A stretch of 64,000 nt of DNA from Hypoxylon rubiginosum. Taxonomy: Eukaryota; Ascomycota; Sordariomycetes; Xylariales; Hypoxylaceae. The notes under the pieces are model-generated. The model did no database searches. It saw only the letters and a program-made list of their open reading frames with translations, and was not told where the DNA came from. Location: NCBI GenBank assembly GCA_902806565.1, contig CADCXA010000048.1:310001-374000 (forward strand), given 5' to 3'. How positions within the stretch are numbered: position 1 is the stretch's first letter; each line of letters begins with the position of its first letter. This document shows, piece after piece, positions 45,646-56,171 of this stretch. The position numbers and the translations under genes are program-made.

Positions 45646-47766
45646 ATGGAGGATATCAAGATCGCAGTTATCGGCCTGGGTATTGCCCTACCCTCAGCTA
45701 ACTATCGACTATCAAGTATATCTTAAGACGGTCGGTTAGCTAATTTTTGTGCATCGGTAGGCCCGGCAGGACTAACAGCATTGAAGTCTTTACGCGAAGA
45801 AGGATTCGACGTGATCGGCTTTGAACGGCGGGATGAACTCGGCGGCTTGTGGTCATTCAGCGAAAACGCAACCTTCACCTCCGCCTTGAACGAGACGGTT
45901 TGCAACGTTAGCAAGTTCGTAGTGAGTGACCCAAGTCTGTTATCTTCTAGACAGCATAACTTATATCATCTGTAGTCGGGTCTCAGCGACTACCCGATCG
46001 ATAAAGGTTAGGATCTCGTCCCGTCGAAGGATTCTAAGCTAGGGGATGTGCTGATTTCATCTGCTTCGCTCGTCTAGACTATCCACCGTATCCTACAGGG
46101 CCTCAAATAGGGAAATACTTCAACTCGTACGCCCGCCATTTTAATTTACTAGATCGCGTACGCTTCCACACTACAGTCAACAAAGTAACTCGGAACAGAT
46201 CCGGCGATGCCTGGGATGTCCACGTTACCGACCCCAACGGCAAAGCTATTTTGTGCTTCGACAAAGTTGTATTTGGCCACGGATGCGAGAGCGTTCCGAT
46301 CTGGCCACCAATGCCCAGTAGAGGCTTATTTAAGGGAACGGTGATGCATTCACAAGCGTACAAGAGGTGAGAGGACACCTCCCAACCTGACCTGCGGCTC
46401 GCACGAGCTGATTAACCGGAGCTAAAGCCCGGAACCCTTTCGAGACAAGAGGGTCCTCGTGGTAGGCATCGGAAACACGGCCTGCGACGTGTCTCTATCC
46501 CTGCGCGGGCACGTTGCCAAGCTGTATCAGGGCTACAGACGTGGGAGGATAATGGTCTCGCGGTACCTCGACAACGGCGTCCCCGTGGACACGCAACTTT
46601 CCTGGCCGATTATGCGTCTGAAGTACCTCCTCGATGACAAACTGCCGTGGCTGATGATGCAACTAGCCGACAAGATGATGACCGACAAGATGATAAGCGA
46701 CGCGGCTCGGTTTGAGCCTGCGACTTTAGGTATCTCTCGCAAGGAGAGGCTAAATCAAGCAGGCCGTAGAGTGAGGGAAGATTGGCGCTTGCTTCCCGGC
46801 CCTAGCATGGCACATACTCACCCGGCCGTTCAAGAAGACTTCATCCCCGCGCTGCATCAGGGCGATATTATCCCGGTTCATGGGTTCAAAGACTTTGCCG
46901 GAGACTATCAAATCTTGCTGCAAGACGATGCTATCGTCGAAGTAGACGCAGTGATATTTTGTACGGGGTACGACCTCGACTTTAGCATCATGCCCGAGAT
47001 GGATATGGACGGTGCCGGCGGGATGCCGCTGCAGACAGCTGGCGACGCGTGCCGAGAGGAGCCGATAGACCGAGACGATATCAGAAAGGCCAAACACGAG
47101 CCAAAACGGAAACCGCATCTCCCTCGCCTCTTTCAGATGATCTTCCCTCCGCGCTGGGCGTCGTCCGTTGCCTTCCTGAGCTGGATGGCCCCTCAGGAGA
47201 ACGTATGGTGCGTGTGCGAGCTAGCTTCCATGGCCGTTGCACAGATCTGGGCGGCAGAAGCCGCCGGTTCCGCGGCCGGGCGGTCACATGCTCTTCTGCC
47301 CTCCGTGGACGAGATGAATGCTCAGGTTAACGCATACCATACCTGGTGGCGTGGCGAGTGGGAGAAGAATAATTCCATGCGCTCGGGTTATGTCCGAGCC
47401 TATTCATTCTACCGATTTCTCCACGACGCGGCGGGCACCGGGCTTTATGATAATCTCGATCACATGTTCAGCGGTCGTGGCTGGAGATTGTGGTGGTACG
47501 ATCGGGAGTTGTGGACTTGGCTTGCAAAAGGTCCAATGAACAGCTATTCCTGGCGCGTGTTCGAGACCAACCCGCAGGGCATACCCGGGTATGGCCGGAA
47601 GACTTGGAAGGGTGCCAGAAAGGCATTGCGAGAAGCGGTATGTTGATTTCAAGTTCGGAGGCATTTCGAAACTCAGGTTGCCAGGCTGCTAACGTTTTGT
47701 CAGTATGAGGATTACGAAGAATTCAGGCGTCAGGCCGAAGCGCGCCACGAGCAATCGGAAGCGTAG
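45646..47766 (+). CDS. Flavin-containing monooxygenase (FMO family)
   Basis: Six exons (45646-45679, 45761-45921, 45976-46006, 46078-46366, 46428-47637, 47704-47766) join in frame to 595 residues. The first exon (34 nt) and the third (31 nt) are very short. The joined N-terminus reads IAVIGLGPAGLTAL, the FAD-binding loop, followed by FERRDELGGLW. The FMO signature appears as FKGTVMHSQAYK, and the NADPH-binding loop as VLVVGIGNTACD. FCTGYDLDF is the usual ATG-like motif (here CTGYD) before the C-terminal domain. Such enzymes oxygenate nitrogen or sulfur, or carry out Baeyer-Villiger-type oxidations. The third intron uses a weak donor GTTAGG, but no other choice keeps the frame. All six exons are needed for a complete enzyme. 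Confidence 0.88.
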
Positions 47767-48433
47767 GGAAGAAACCATCTAGATCACTTTGTCCCGGAAG
47801 GAATTTGAAGTTACCCAGGCTGCCAGGTACCTTTACCACACGATGGTGGCGAAAGTCGTTCATTACTTTGGAATGCTACTCCGAGACGGACATTTTCTTG
47901 ATTGTCCGGCGACGGAAGATCGCGCTGCCTTGATCCCCATGCTTATAAACCACGAGTACGGTAGGACCACAGCGGCCGAATTAAAACATACCCAACTCCC
48001 GTTATATAATCGGTATAATCGGTAGGAACGGAATATCCAGGTAAGCGGTTGCAGATGTAGAATTATGTAAGTTGTCGCAGTCGTCGCGGTACCCAATCGA
48101 CGTCTTGGCAGGCAGCAATTTCGATCATGTCTCACATATCTCACATATGCCGGATATTAGCGACCGACCACGCAGCTACGGTAAGGGTCCTCTCAAAAGG
48201 GTCCTCTAAAAATAACCATTCAGATTTTTCATCGTACTGCACCGACATTTCCGATATCGAAGCTCTGTAAACCCGGGGCTCTTTTAGCTCTTTTAGCTAT
48301 CACGGGTGCTTCGATAGATATCGGAATGGGTTTCCAAGGATCAGAGTTGGATTGGGGAAGACTTGGGTTCTAGAACCGAGTGCTTTTGTAGTTTGTTTGG
48401 CTGTCTAGATATTCCCAACCGTAGATCAACCAG

Positions 48434-48490
48434 AGATCAGCTAAAAGATCAGCTAAAAGATCAGCTAAAAGATCAGCTCAAGATCAGCTA
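48434..48490. repeat. 12-bp tandem repeat AGATCAGCTAAA
   Basis: Nearly five copies of AGATCAGCTAAA, the last two with a C insertion or truncation, in a gene-free region. Confidence 0.9.
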
Positions 48491-48697
48491 GACATTACAT
48501 ATGTAGCTAGCGTGGAACGCCACAAAGTCCCAGTTCCCGATGATGACGACACACTAGCCGCAAAGCCTCGCGAGCTGCCGAAGGTTCCGCTTCGCAGTCA
48601 AGGCAGCTACCTAATCTGCTTCTGCTGTCTGCCAGATGGTGTAGGTAAACGAGTCAATTCGACATAAGGTTGGGCGGGCTCGAAGGGTTCGAACAGT

Positions 48698-48759
48698 TCA
48701 CAGCTTATAGCTCACAGCTCACAGCTCATAGCTCATAGCTCGTAGCTCGGAGCTCGTAG
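48698..48759. repeat. 8-bp AGCTCATA/AGCTCACA tandem repeat
   Basis: Seven to eight degenerate copies of AGCTCAYA/AGCTCGTA. The units contain AGCT palindromes. Confidence 0.85.
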
Positions 48760-49731
48760 TCTAAAGTCAATAAAAATATACGGAGAAAAGGTCCTACCTA
48801 CAATTGTGTCTACCCTTAGCTACCCTTAGGGCTTATGATCACTATTGCCACACCGGTACATGTGCGTAAGGCTAAGGCTAGGTTAGGTAGGTAGATCCCT
48901 TCCCCGGCATTTTCCCTTTTTAGCTCGCTGCAGTCCCATATGTATTTTGACCTAGGTATTGGACCCGTACCTACACCGTCTCGGTTCCGGGAATTCGGAA
49001 AACACACGGTATTCCTTACCGAATTACCCTATCGAGGACAGAAGGCTAGAGCCTTGGAAGGATTTAGAGAGCTCCAGAGCCCTAGCCCTAGGTGAATATG
49101 GTGTTATACCGTAGCCGGAATGGATGGATACTGTAACTTATGTAGGTAAGTCGGTCAGGTGTGTCACTGTCACTGTGCCTGGATCTCTCGGCCAAGCTCG
49201 TGAAATCTCCGACCAAAGAAAATCAAGATGGGACGGCGGGTCCGGCTCATGTCGAGGGTAGCGCGAACTAGAACCAGAACTAAGACTCCGGGGCTACGAC
49301 CGGAAATGCCTTTCTTATTGCGCACGTGTATAATTCAACTTATCGCACGTAATAATTGCACGTATGGACGTGTGTATAGTTGATCTAACAAAAATTAACT
49401 GGTTGATTTTCTGCCTAGAAGAAGTTCTACATAGTAGAGCTCATCGTTCTAGGGCCTATTCCGGTTATGGCCTACGGCTCCACGGCTCTGTAAGGTAGAT
49501 ACATAGGTACACGCGTACGCAAGGATCTTACATGTAGTCGGGAGACAATACTACTGGTCGTTTTTGGCTGTGACGTGGGATCTCTGGATGCTCACATGAC
49601 TGATTCGTCTGAGAAATGATTGTTTGCCCCCCTCCTTTCAGGGTCCTCTACGAAGCTCATGAACCCTGATTTGGGGTTGAATCCGGGTGGGACGGTTATT
49701 GGAGTTATCGCATACCCAGATTTGTGTATTT

Positions 49732-49776
49732 GGAGGAGGAGGAGGAGAAGAAGAAGAAGAAGAAGCAGAAGAAGCA
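49732..49776. repeat. (GGA)n(GAA)n purine microsatellite
   Basis: A run of GGA triplets passing into GAA triplets in the gene-free spacer. Confidence 0.9.
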
Positions 49777-50925
49777 AAGGGACCAACCCAGCAAGGACCC
49801 GTCTGCTGTACTTGTCATCATACGTATACGCATGGCCGTATTAATGACACGTTCGTGTCTCTAGGAGTTAAGAGGACTGGAGGAATAGGAATAGAAGGAA
49901 TAAAATGATGATAGGGCGACAGGGCGACAAGACAACAGGGGGAGATGAACGTCAGGCCAAGTGAGTCTATACACATACCTACACGCACACATACACATGA
50001 CAGCCGTACTCCAAAGCCTTCAGGCCTTCTCGACTGTCTATCTTCTAACGGTGATGCGTAATTGGAAAACTCTGTTTCCGAGCTGCCGAACAAATGCCCT
50101 TGGCATGATGGGAAATGGGAAATGGCGGATCGTCTATACGTAGCTGCGTAGGTCCCGAACCCCAGCAACTCCGCCCGTTGGAGCTCGCCCGGTTCACTAG
50201 CGGGGGAGGCGTAGCTTTCTTAGAACTTTTTCAAGGTTAGGTTATTATTACAGGCCCTACCAGCCTGCCAGCCTGCCAGTCCTGCTTAGCACTCTTGTAT
50301 ACTTGTATACCGGTATATGTACTAGAATGGCAGAATGGGACAGAATGGATAGAATGGGATTGACAGCATGAACAGGGATTAACCTAGGTTCTCTTGGAAA
50401 TAAATACATCATAGGAAAATCATCTGCAAAGCACCGCTTATCTCCCTTTTTTTTGTTCATTTTTCTGTTCATTTTTTTGTTCGTTTTCCATTATTACTAG
50501 TCTTCCAGTTCTTCATGCCGTCATCCCGCGACTCAGAGCTTTCTACCCCTGCTAGGTACGCTAATAGTAGGTAAGTCGGTAGTCGAACCAAGCCTCCCAG
50601 CTGCCAGTGTTTCCAAAACATCGCATCTAATTCCATGTACCTAACCTTATGTACGTGCAGGTATCAGAGCTAACTATCGGAGCTAACAATTGGTAACGAT
50701 CAGAGCTAAAAACTATCCAGAGAGGTAACGCACACACTCTTCTTTTCATTAAACGGTCATCAGTCATCCCAAGTCACCCTGCCCCCCTCACCGACAGAAT
50801 AAGGTACAGCGAATAATGTCGACGCTATAGCCCCAATAATCGCTCAAGACCCAGAAGACCCAGAAGATCCAGGCGACCACATCATACTACCTTACTTTTA
50901 CCTCCCTGACCGCATCAGGTCTTTC

Positions 50926-50964
50926 CCCCTCTGTCCCCTCTGTCCCCTCTGTCCCCTCTGCCCC
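50926..50964. repeat. 9-bp CCCCTCTGT tandem repeat
   Basis: Four copies of CCCCTCTGT in the pyrimidine-rich region upstream of the arrestin-like gene. Confidence 0.85.
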
Positions 50965-51126
50965 TCCACTCCAACTCATCCGTACCTATCCTACGCACAT
51001 CTTTTTTTTCTCTCCCCTTACGCTGCAAACGTTTCTGACTACTGCGTTCCGACTACTGCGTTCCAGTCTTATTTTTTTATTACTTACACACGCGCATAGG
51101 CGGGGCTACCACATCGTGCATATTTC

Positions 51127-51162
51127 CATCCCATCCCATCCCATCATATCCCATCATATCCC
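51127..51162. repeat. CCATC/CATATC short tandem repeat
   Basis: A run of CCATCCCATCCCATC followed by CATATCCCATCATATCCC. A second array of CCAGCC units occurs at 51244-51280. Confidence 0.8.
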
Positions 51163-51766
51163 GGACTTCCCAACCAGGTGTCTCCCTCTAAACGGCTGTT
51201 ACTGTTACTATACCGGGCCGTCCTATCTTTTCTATCTCTGGCCCTGCCCAGCCAGCCCAGCCAGCCCATCCAGCCCATCATATACATAGAACTAGGCCTT
51301 CCCCAGAATCAGTCATGACTTGCTTATGATTCACCTTGCTGTAGGTCCTCCCCTCCTTCCCTTTCTATCCCGACATATCATCGTGCTGCTCTTAATTGTT
51401 TTTTTTTGCTCAGCTCTACTTGGCTTTGCTTTTCTTTTTCCCCGTGGCCTGCTGTCTCTCCCACAACCCTTCTTCACCTAGCCACGCTCTACCTAGGATT
51501 CCTATGTACCCTGCGAATACCCAACATCGTCGTCACCGTACCAGTTTGTGTCTAGCATAAGACGCTGCGCATGACTCGCAGCAAAACCCTCTTTCTACCC
51601 CCCCTACTGGTGTAGATCTCCTATGCCCGGCTTATATGTATCCTTTGGCATATCCTGAGCGCACACTCTTCCAATCTGGCAGACAGGCGACGCAATTGCT
51701 CGCCTCGTCTCCTGCATTCTTAATTGCAAAATAATTTTTAGTTTCTTTATTCCTAATAGCATCATC

Positions 51767-54498
51767 ATGACAGACGCAAGCGGCTTAGATCGCTCGGAAC
51801 ACTTTGCCTACCCCTTATCCGGCAATATCTATTATAGGCCGAGGCCCTCAGATCGGAGGCAACGCACAACCGCGAGCCTTCCGACCCCGCATATCCGACC
51901 TCGCGCCCGTCGGCCCCAGTCCATCCACATCGTATCCTATCCCGCCGGCTATACTCCGCCCGACCTGAGACCGCCCGTGTTTTCCAAGTCTAGGAAGTCG
52001 AAGTCGAGGAAGGACAAGAGGAATCGAGCCGAAGGGAAGAAGGACGACCGTTTCGGTTACAGAAGCTCGTCGCGGCGAGTGATAGAGAGGGTATTGGGAC
52101 CGCTAAAGTTTCACCTATCGCAGCACGCGGCTGCCGACAAGAACGCTACTCCCCCCCGCGCCCGCGATAGTCCCACGACGAGACAGGGCACGGCAGGCGT
52201 TCCACGTCCTCGACCGCACTCCATGATCGCACTCCCGCCTTCCGGAGCATCTTCGATGCTCGGCACCGCCGCCATGGCGGAATCTAGACGGTCACCGCTG
52301 CTTGCCGCGGCCTCGCATCACCCGCACAGGAATAGTATCATGTCGGTACGCTCGGCCAAGAGCATCATGAGCTCGGTGACGGAAGTGCCGAAGCCGGTGG
52401 CGAGCGGCAGCGGGGTGTCGTGCTCCATCATCCTCGCGGAGCCTAACGTCTTCCTCACGGGATTCGAACACGACGGCCATCCGCGAAACGACGCTGCTAA
52501 CTCGACGGCGCTGCTGAGAGGGAAATTGCAATTGAACGTATCCAAGAACGTGAAGATCAAGTCCGTCACTTTGAAGCTGCACGGCAGGGCGAGGACGGAA
52601 TGGCCCGAGGGAATCCCCCCGCTGAAGATCGAACAGTTCGAGGAAGAATCCCTTCGGACCCAGGTGCTGACCTTCTTTCACGCCACGCACGAGACTTGGG
52701 AGACGGAATACGGAAACCAGTGCACCTTTTCGCTGCGAAGCAGCCACGACGGCCGCCGGCTCACGTCTCCTTCCCAGTCTACGATATCGCTCTCGCTAAA
52801 GAACAGGCCTGCCGGCCACCTGACGGCCCGGGACTACAAGCGGCTGTCGCTGCAGTCGGTCCAGTCACGCAGCTTCGGCAAAGGAGACTCGCCGAATCCG
52901 AACGTCGTGCAGCAGAAGGCGTACAAGGTGTTCTACCCCGGCACGTACGAGTACTCGTTCGAGCTCCCGATCGACCACCACCAGCTCGAGACTACCAAGC
53001 TCCAATTCGGATCGGTAAAGTGGGAGCTCGAGACGATCGTAGAGCGGGCGGGCGCCTTCAAGCCTAACCTGCACGGGGCGAAGGAGGTGTGCATCGTCCG
53101 CGTTCCCGACCAGCTGTCCCTCGAGATGACGGAGCCCATCTCGATCAGCAGGCAGTGGGAGGATCAGCTCCACTACGACATAATGATATCCGGAAAGTCC
53201 TTCCCCATCGGCACCAAGATACCCATCGCGTTCAAGCTGACGCCGCTGGCCAAGGTGCAAGTTCACAAGCTGAAGGTATTCGTGACGGAGTCTGTCGAGT
53301 ACTGGACCAACGACCGGCGCGTCACGCGCAAGGATCCGGGGCGGAAGATATTACTGTTGGAGAAGTCGGCGGGAAAGCCTCTCGACAAGCAGTTCGACGC
53401 GTCGGAGATAAGGGTTCTGAGCGGTGGCGAACTGACCCCCGACCAGAGGCACGAAGCGCGGATCGCGGCGCAGCGACGGCGGAGCATAGAGGCTTCGAGG
53501 GCGCACACAATGCCCCAGCCGCTACCCGACCCTACGGATAACCTCTTGGGCGATTTGGATCTAGGTTTGGAAGCGTACTGGGGATCGACGGAGATCGAGA
53601 TGAACGTCCAGATTCCAACTTGCGAGCAGATGGCCAAGGATAAAAACTTGCGACTCCATCCCGACTGCAGCTGGAAGAACGTCAACGTGTATCACTGGAT
53701 CAAGGTATGTCAAATAGTCCCTCTCATATTCCGCATCGTGCGACTTACACATTTCAGATCGTCATGCGCATCTCCCGTCTCGACCCAGAAGACCCGGCCG
53801 GCAAGCGCCGTAGGCATTTCGAGATCAGCATCGATTCGCCCTTCACCGTCCTCAACTGCCGCGCCACGCAGGCCAACACGGCTCTGCCCGAGTACACGGG
53901 CGCCGATCAGCCCATGTACCGTCAGCAGGCGAGCTGCGGCTGCCCCGACGCCGCGATCCTCACCACCAACCCTAGCCCCGCCTCGAGTACCGGCACGATT
54001 CCGTCCGTCGACGCCGGCGTGCTGGTCGCCAACGCCGATTCTCCCGGAATTGCGCCGCCGCCGGCCGCTCATCTTCCCCAGCATCCGGCTTCCGGCTCGC
54101 AGCCCGTGCAGAGACAGGAATCGGCTCCGCGACCCATGCACCTGATAAGGTATCCTAGCTTTAACCCCCCGGCGTTCAACGAGGACGATCCGCCCCCGCC
54201 GATGCCGATACCAACACCCCCGCCGCAGTACGATACTGTGGTCGGAACGCCTAGCGTAGACGGTCTGGCCGATTATTTCTCGAGACTGGCCAATTACGAC
54301 GACGGCGACTCGGACAGCGCGGACGAGGGAATCGAGACGCCCAACAGGCTTACGGAACGGAGCGGACGTGTCAACGTACCTCATCCTAGAACTCCCGGCG
54401 GCAGGCTGGTCCCGAGTAGGAGTCTAGAGATTCAGCGACCGGCGATGCCCATGACTCTCACCATGGCCGGTGGATTATTAGAACGGAGGGGTGATTGA
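51767..54498 (+). CDS. Arrestin-related trafficking adaptor (ART family)
   Basis: Two exons (51767-53704 and 53758-54498) join in phase 0 to 892 residues. After a basic, disordered N-terminus of about 215 residues, an arrestin N-domain appears (CSIILAEPNVFLTGF, LRGKLQLNVSKNVKIKSVTLKLHG, TYEYSFELPIDHHQLET), then the arrestin C-domain (HYDIMISGKSFPIGTKIPIAFKLTPLAKVQVHKLKVFVTE). The C-terminal tail contains a PPPQY motif (PPxY) and an LPEY motif, suited to bind WW domains of Rsp5-type ubiquitin ligases. ART proteins direct plasma-membrane transporters to ubiquitination and endocytosis. The intron lies inside the arrestin fold (YHWIK-IVMRIS), so splicing is required for a full domain. The paralogue cannot be assigned. 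Confidence 0.88.
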
Positions 54499-55321
54499 TG
54501 CCTACCTAACATCTGGCGGCGACTTTTGTTTTGGAAGAGCAGAGTGCAACGTCTAACGTTGATATAATAGGTACTGATGGAAGAACCCAAATTTCCTACC
54601 TTGGGCGCACGATTTTCATCATCGGCATTGGACATCGGCATTTGGAATATTGGATTGATACCCAAGCAAGGCAATTGAAAAAGTTGCATATGGATTCTCA
54701 TTAGAGGTTGGCTTGGGGGAATACGTTTTTGACGATCTAGGACATGAGTGCACGAAGAAAAAAAAGCGCCTTGGCTAAAGAATGAGGTTTAATGACGTGC
54801 CGAATCGGTGATAGAGGAACGGGTGTTTGGGCTGCATCATTGTTCATATTAGGGGCTCGGCTTATTGAGAAGCATTGCTCTTCTCCTTAGATTCTTCACT
54901 ACTGTTTTACCCCGGGAAGTCTGGTTCGGGTGGGCTTGGGACATGGAATCGCATGGTGTTGTACATTGGTACGAGGTAGTGTTTATGGGTAGGAATACTG
55001 GGCAGAAATACCACATATCTTTCTTTTCGACATGCTCGTTTTCTCCTGACGCCGTGCTTGTATCGTACGGATGTATACCGTCTTGCCGCCTTGCCGCCTG
55101 GCTGTCTAGCTGCTAGTAGTTTAGAGGAAGCTTCCCTTGCTCTATAATTCCAACTATGAGAATGGCCTCGGCCTCGCCTCTTCTAGGAGACAGCTACACA
55201 TTTTCCACGCCACAAAAACTACCGATACCACATATTCTCTTACCGGAAAGGTTCATAAGGGTGACATCTCTGGTGAATTTTCCGAACCCCGCGATAAAGT
55301 GTCCGACTGGCCCTTTATAGC
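54499..55321. other. Spacer between convergent genes
   Basis: The 3' flanks of the arrestin-like gene and the NIF3-like gene. No gene-like frame or repeat array is seen. Confidence 0.5.
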
Positions 55322-55722
55322 CTAGAAGTCTTCTAGCTTGTAGACTTCATAAGCCGGTTCCTCGTATGGGTGCGCCCTACAAACATTAGCGGCACAATTC
55401 TCTCGGAAGAAGGTCAGATCTACCTTTTCAAACTCTCGACTGCTCTTTTAATGACATCTTCACCAACGCAAAGTGTCTCGACCCTCGCTTCTTCGACTTC
55501 CTCCAAGTTCCCGACCTTGCCGATATGCGGGTTCGCGGCATCTCCGGGCCGAAACTGACCGGTTCCCAGCGTCGTAAAAGCGCATTCGGTATAGGAGCCT
55601 GGGCCGGGGTAGCGACCGGCACCAACGGCGAATATTGCGGCCTTGCACTTTTCGAGGTCGGAAGGCGGCACAAAGAACACGAGCTTGAAACGTTTGGAAA
55701 CGGCGTTGATTGCTGATGCCAT
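55322..55722 (-). CDS. Small NIF3-like domain protein (YqfO insert/CutA-like fold)
   Basis: Two exons (55722-55424 and 55376-55322) join in phase 2 across a 47-nt intron to 117 residues. The sequence FKLVFFVPPSDLEKCKAAIF, GAGRYPGPGSYTECAF and, after the intron, AHPYEEPAYEVYKLEDF are hallmarks of the middle domain found in YqfO-type NIF3 proteins and as a stand-alone family. The metal-binding NIF3 domain itself is absent, so no hydrolase function can be assumed. The last 18 codons, with HPYEEPAYEVY, are in the second exon; without it the fold would be incomplete. An in-frame Met 30 residues upstream exists, but the usual start in this family is near MASAINAVSKRFKLVF. Confidence 0.82.
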
Positions 55723-56171
55723 CGTTGCTGATATGCCACGCGACGAGCACACCGGTGGGTGTATCGGTAGGTGGATTCTAGTGATCAAATATCTCGGTGC
55801 TCCGGTTCTCATATAAGTACCTAAGTAGTAAGTTGATCTGATAAGAGAGACCTGCGGTAACCGGTAGCTCGGAGGGTTTTATCACATGATCCGTGTAACC
55901 TTCTCTTCATCTGTAGCATCGATAGACCAAGCCACTCGTTACACGAACAGACAGAGACACCATTGGCTAATACCCCGCTTCCCGCGTCGACTGATATTCT
56001 CTTCCCAACAAAGTGAGGGCCCACACCATGCGATCATGATGCGATGTAAAGGTTAATAGGAGGTACCTAAGCTTATACCGTGCCGCTTATCAGTGGCTAG
56101 TCGGGATTTTCTAAAGAATGTTTCACTATCATGGCTCTCAGACGCTCTACCAGCACAGACTTCTCCCCGCC
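55723..56171. promoter_or_regulatory. Divergent promoter region of the NIF3-like and HET-domain genes
   Basis: About 450 nt between divergent starts. No other gene is supported and no TATA box is obvious. Both promoters are expected here. Confidence 0.45.

Larger units (their letters stand above)
47767..51766. other. 4-kb gene-free region with clustered tandem repeats
   Basis: No frame here has family features. The region holds several short tandem arrays (listed separately), one CCTAGGTATT motif (48949) and, from about 50750 to 51766, pyrimidine-rich sequence. The last kilobase is probably promoter and a long 5' leader of the arrestin-like gene. Confidence 0.55.
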
